NCBI GenBank assembly: GCA_029974875.1
Contig: JARKQP010000286.1
Coordinates: forward strand, 1 to 7,439
Reading direction: 5' to 3'
Length of the DNA stretch: 7,439 nt
Source of the DNA: Mobilitalea sp.
GTDB taxonomy: Bacteria > Bacillota_A > Clostridia > Lachnospirales > Lachnospiraceae
Each line of letters opens with the position of its first letter. The first letter of the stretch is position 1. Made by a program: the position numbers and the translations under genes. The notes beneath the pieces were generated by a model. That model had not been told where the DNA came from. It ran no database searches and saw only the letters and a program-made list of their open reading frames with translations. Below, piece by piece: positions 6,249-7,439 of the stretch.

Positions 6249-7154
6249 ATGAGAAATAATAAATTTAATCTAATTCATTTTTTAAATAGGGAAAGCATAG
6301 CAGGCATGGTGTTTTCGTTGCCGTTTATTATAGGCTTTTTTATGTTTTTGCTTGTACCGATGGGGATTTCGCTCTACTACTCCTTTTGCGATTATAATAT
6401 TCTCTCACCGCCGGTTTTTGCCGGACTTAAGAATTATATCAAGATGTTCCAGGACGAAACCTTTTATAAGACCATAGGAGTGACCTTATACTTCGCACTT
6501 GTTTCGGTTCCACTGCGGTTGGTATTTGCCCTAATCGTTGCTTTAATACTTTTCAAAACAACAAAAGCAACGGGATTATACCGGGCTGCCTATTATCTTC
6601 CATCCATTATTGGCGGTTCCGTAGCGGTATCCATCCTCTGGAAAAGGATGTTTGCTATAGATGGTGTCATTAATAAGCTGCTGGGTGCCCTGGGTCTGCC
6701 ATCAGAGTTTTCATGGCTGGGAGATACACGTACGGCAATTTGGACATTAATCATTCTAGCCGTATGGCAGTTCGGATCCTCCATGCTGATTTTCTTATCA
6801 TCCTTAAAACAGATTCCATCAACTCTTTATGAAGCATCAACCGTGGACGGCGCAGGTAAAGTAAAACAGTTTTTTCATATTACGCTGCCGCTGTTAACCC
6901 CGACCATTTTTTTTAATCTGGTTATGCAGATGATTAATGGATTTTTAGCCTTTACCCAATGCTATATTATTACCCAGGGGAAACCGATGAATTCAACCTT
7001 ATTTTATACGGTATACATGTACCAGCAGTCTTTTGAATATTCCAATACAGGCTACGGCGCTGCCCTTGCCTGGGTCATGCTGGGGATTGTCGGTCTGATG
7101 ACACTGTTGATCTTTGGAACAAAGAAATTCTGGGTATATGAAGGGGGAGTATAG
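6249..7154 (+). CDS. ABC sugar importer permease 1 (CUT1, MalF type)
   Basis: This 301-residue integral membrane protein forms half of the transport channel. Six hydrophobic segments are visible at about 20-44, 75-101, 113-133, 163-185, 215-236 and 271-291, as expected for short CUT1 permeases without MalF's large extra domain. The EAA loop that docks the ATPase is clear: YEASTVDGAGKVKQFFHITLPLL (194-216), with E195, A196, G201 and the L213-P214 ending. A modest site, AAGGAAG (6232-6238), lies 10 nt before the ATG. The reading frame stays open upstream to 6126, but no ATG, GTG or TTG occurs there in frame, so 6249 is the sensible start. It lies downstream of the binding protein after a structured gap and 1 nt before the second permease gene. 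Confidence 0.94.
   Translation: MRNNKFNLIHFLNRESIAGMVFSLPFIIGFFMFLLVPMGISLYYSFCDYNILSPPVFAGLKNYIKMFQDETFYKTIGVTLYFALVSVPLRLVFALIVALILFKTTKATGLYRAAYYLPSIIGGSVAVSILWKRMFAIDGVINKLLGALGLPSEFSWLGDTRTAIWTLIILAVWQFGSSMLIFLSSLKQIPSTLYEASTVDGAGKVKQFFHITLPLLTPTIFFNLVMQMINGFLAFTQCYIITQGKPMNSTLFYTVYMYQQSFEYSNTGYGAALAWVMLGIVGLMTLLIFGTKKFWVYEGGV
7142..7149 (+). promoter_or_regulatory. Ribosome binding site favouring a GTG start for permease 2
   Basis: AGGGGGAG within the last codons of permease 1 lies 6 nt before GTG at 7156. The alternative ATG at 7171 has a weaker AAGGAAG (7160-7166) 4 nt ahead. Site strength and the tight 1-nt gene spacing favour the GTG. Confidence 0.6.
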
Positions 7155-7155
7155 A

Positions 7156-7439
7156 GTGAAAGGAAGAAAAATGGCAGGCCGTATTATTTACCATGTGATT
7201 GTCTGCGGAATCGGGCTTATTATGATTTATCCCTTACTTTGGATGGTTATGAGTTCCCTAAAGGATACAAAGACAATTTTTACGACGGCAAATCAACTGA
7301 TACCGGAGCAAATCACTTTACAAAATTATATCAATGGATGGAGAGGCTTTGGTAAGGTGACCTTTGGAACCTTTTTTATGAATTCTTTATTTATTTCCAT
7401 TATTGCAACCATTGGGACAGTCATTTCTTCAGCTCTTGT
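7156..7439 (+). CDS. ABC sugar importer permease 2 (CUT1, MalG type), 3' end outside window
   Basis: Only the first 94 codons are present, beginning GTG-AAA-GGA. The product starts with a short basic cytoplasmic end (KGRKMAGR), then a first membrane segment at about residues 11-33 ending PLLWMVMSSLKDT, the usual CUT1 MalG-type signature. Next come the periplasmic-side stretch ITLQNYINGWRGFG (about 55-68), which fits the conserved 'L.NY...W' pattern, FMNSLFISI (about 75-83), and the start of the second membrane segment. The EAA loop would lie beyond the window end. The frame is open to base 7439 with no defect. It pairs with permease 1 to form the heterodimeric channel. If the ATG at 7171 is used, the protein is 5 residues shorter. 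Confidence 0.88.
   Translation, partial: MKGRKMAGRIIYHVIVCGIGLIMIYPLLWMVMSSLKDTKTIFTTANQLIPEQITLQNYINGWRGFGKVTFGTFFMNSLFISIIATIGTVISSAL

Overview
The window reads as a carbohydrate-use locus of a low-GC Gram-positive bacterium, most likely a Clostridia or Lachnospiraceae-type Firmicute. The signs are strong AGGAGG-type ribosome binding sites, moderately AT-rich DNA, a YesM/YesN-type two-component pair, and an ABC sugar importer with a lipoprotein binding protein. No species can be named from the sequence alone.

Layout: two divergent transcription units flank a control region at about 4532-4726. To the left, on the minus strand and in transcription order, lie a membrane sensor histidine kinase (4531-2717), a response regulator with an AraC-type DNA-binding end (2720-1182) and a GH105 unsaturated-glycuronyl hydrolase (1179-61). 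These are tightly packed: kinase and regulator overlap in ATGA, and regulator and hydrolase are 2 nt apart. To the right, on the plus strand, lie a CUT1-type solute-binding lipoprotein (4727-6109), a 139-nt gap holding a long inverted repeat, a MalF-type permease (6249-7154) and the start of a MalG-type permease (7156 to the window end). No ATPase gene is visible.

How they probably work together (inference): the kinase senses an extracellular or bound sugar and phosphorylates the regulator, which activates the importer promoter. That promoter has a perfect -10 but a poor -35, and a 10-bp direct repeat with a 21-bp period sits just upstream, which is the geometry expected for an AraC-family activator. 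The importer brings in unsaturated oligosaccharides, such as pectin or rhamnogalacturonan lyase products, and the cytoplasmic GH105 enzyme removes the unsaturated uronic acid.

The gene content is a recognisable arrangement, not a new system. The least explained parts are non-coding: the repeat/hairpin region between the divergent promoters and the 20-bp inverted repeat between the binding-protein and permease genes. There is no sign of an RNA gene, CRISPR array, insertion sequence or prophage. No stretch over 300 bases lacks a gene.
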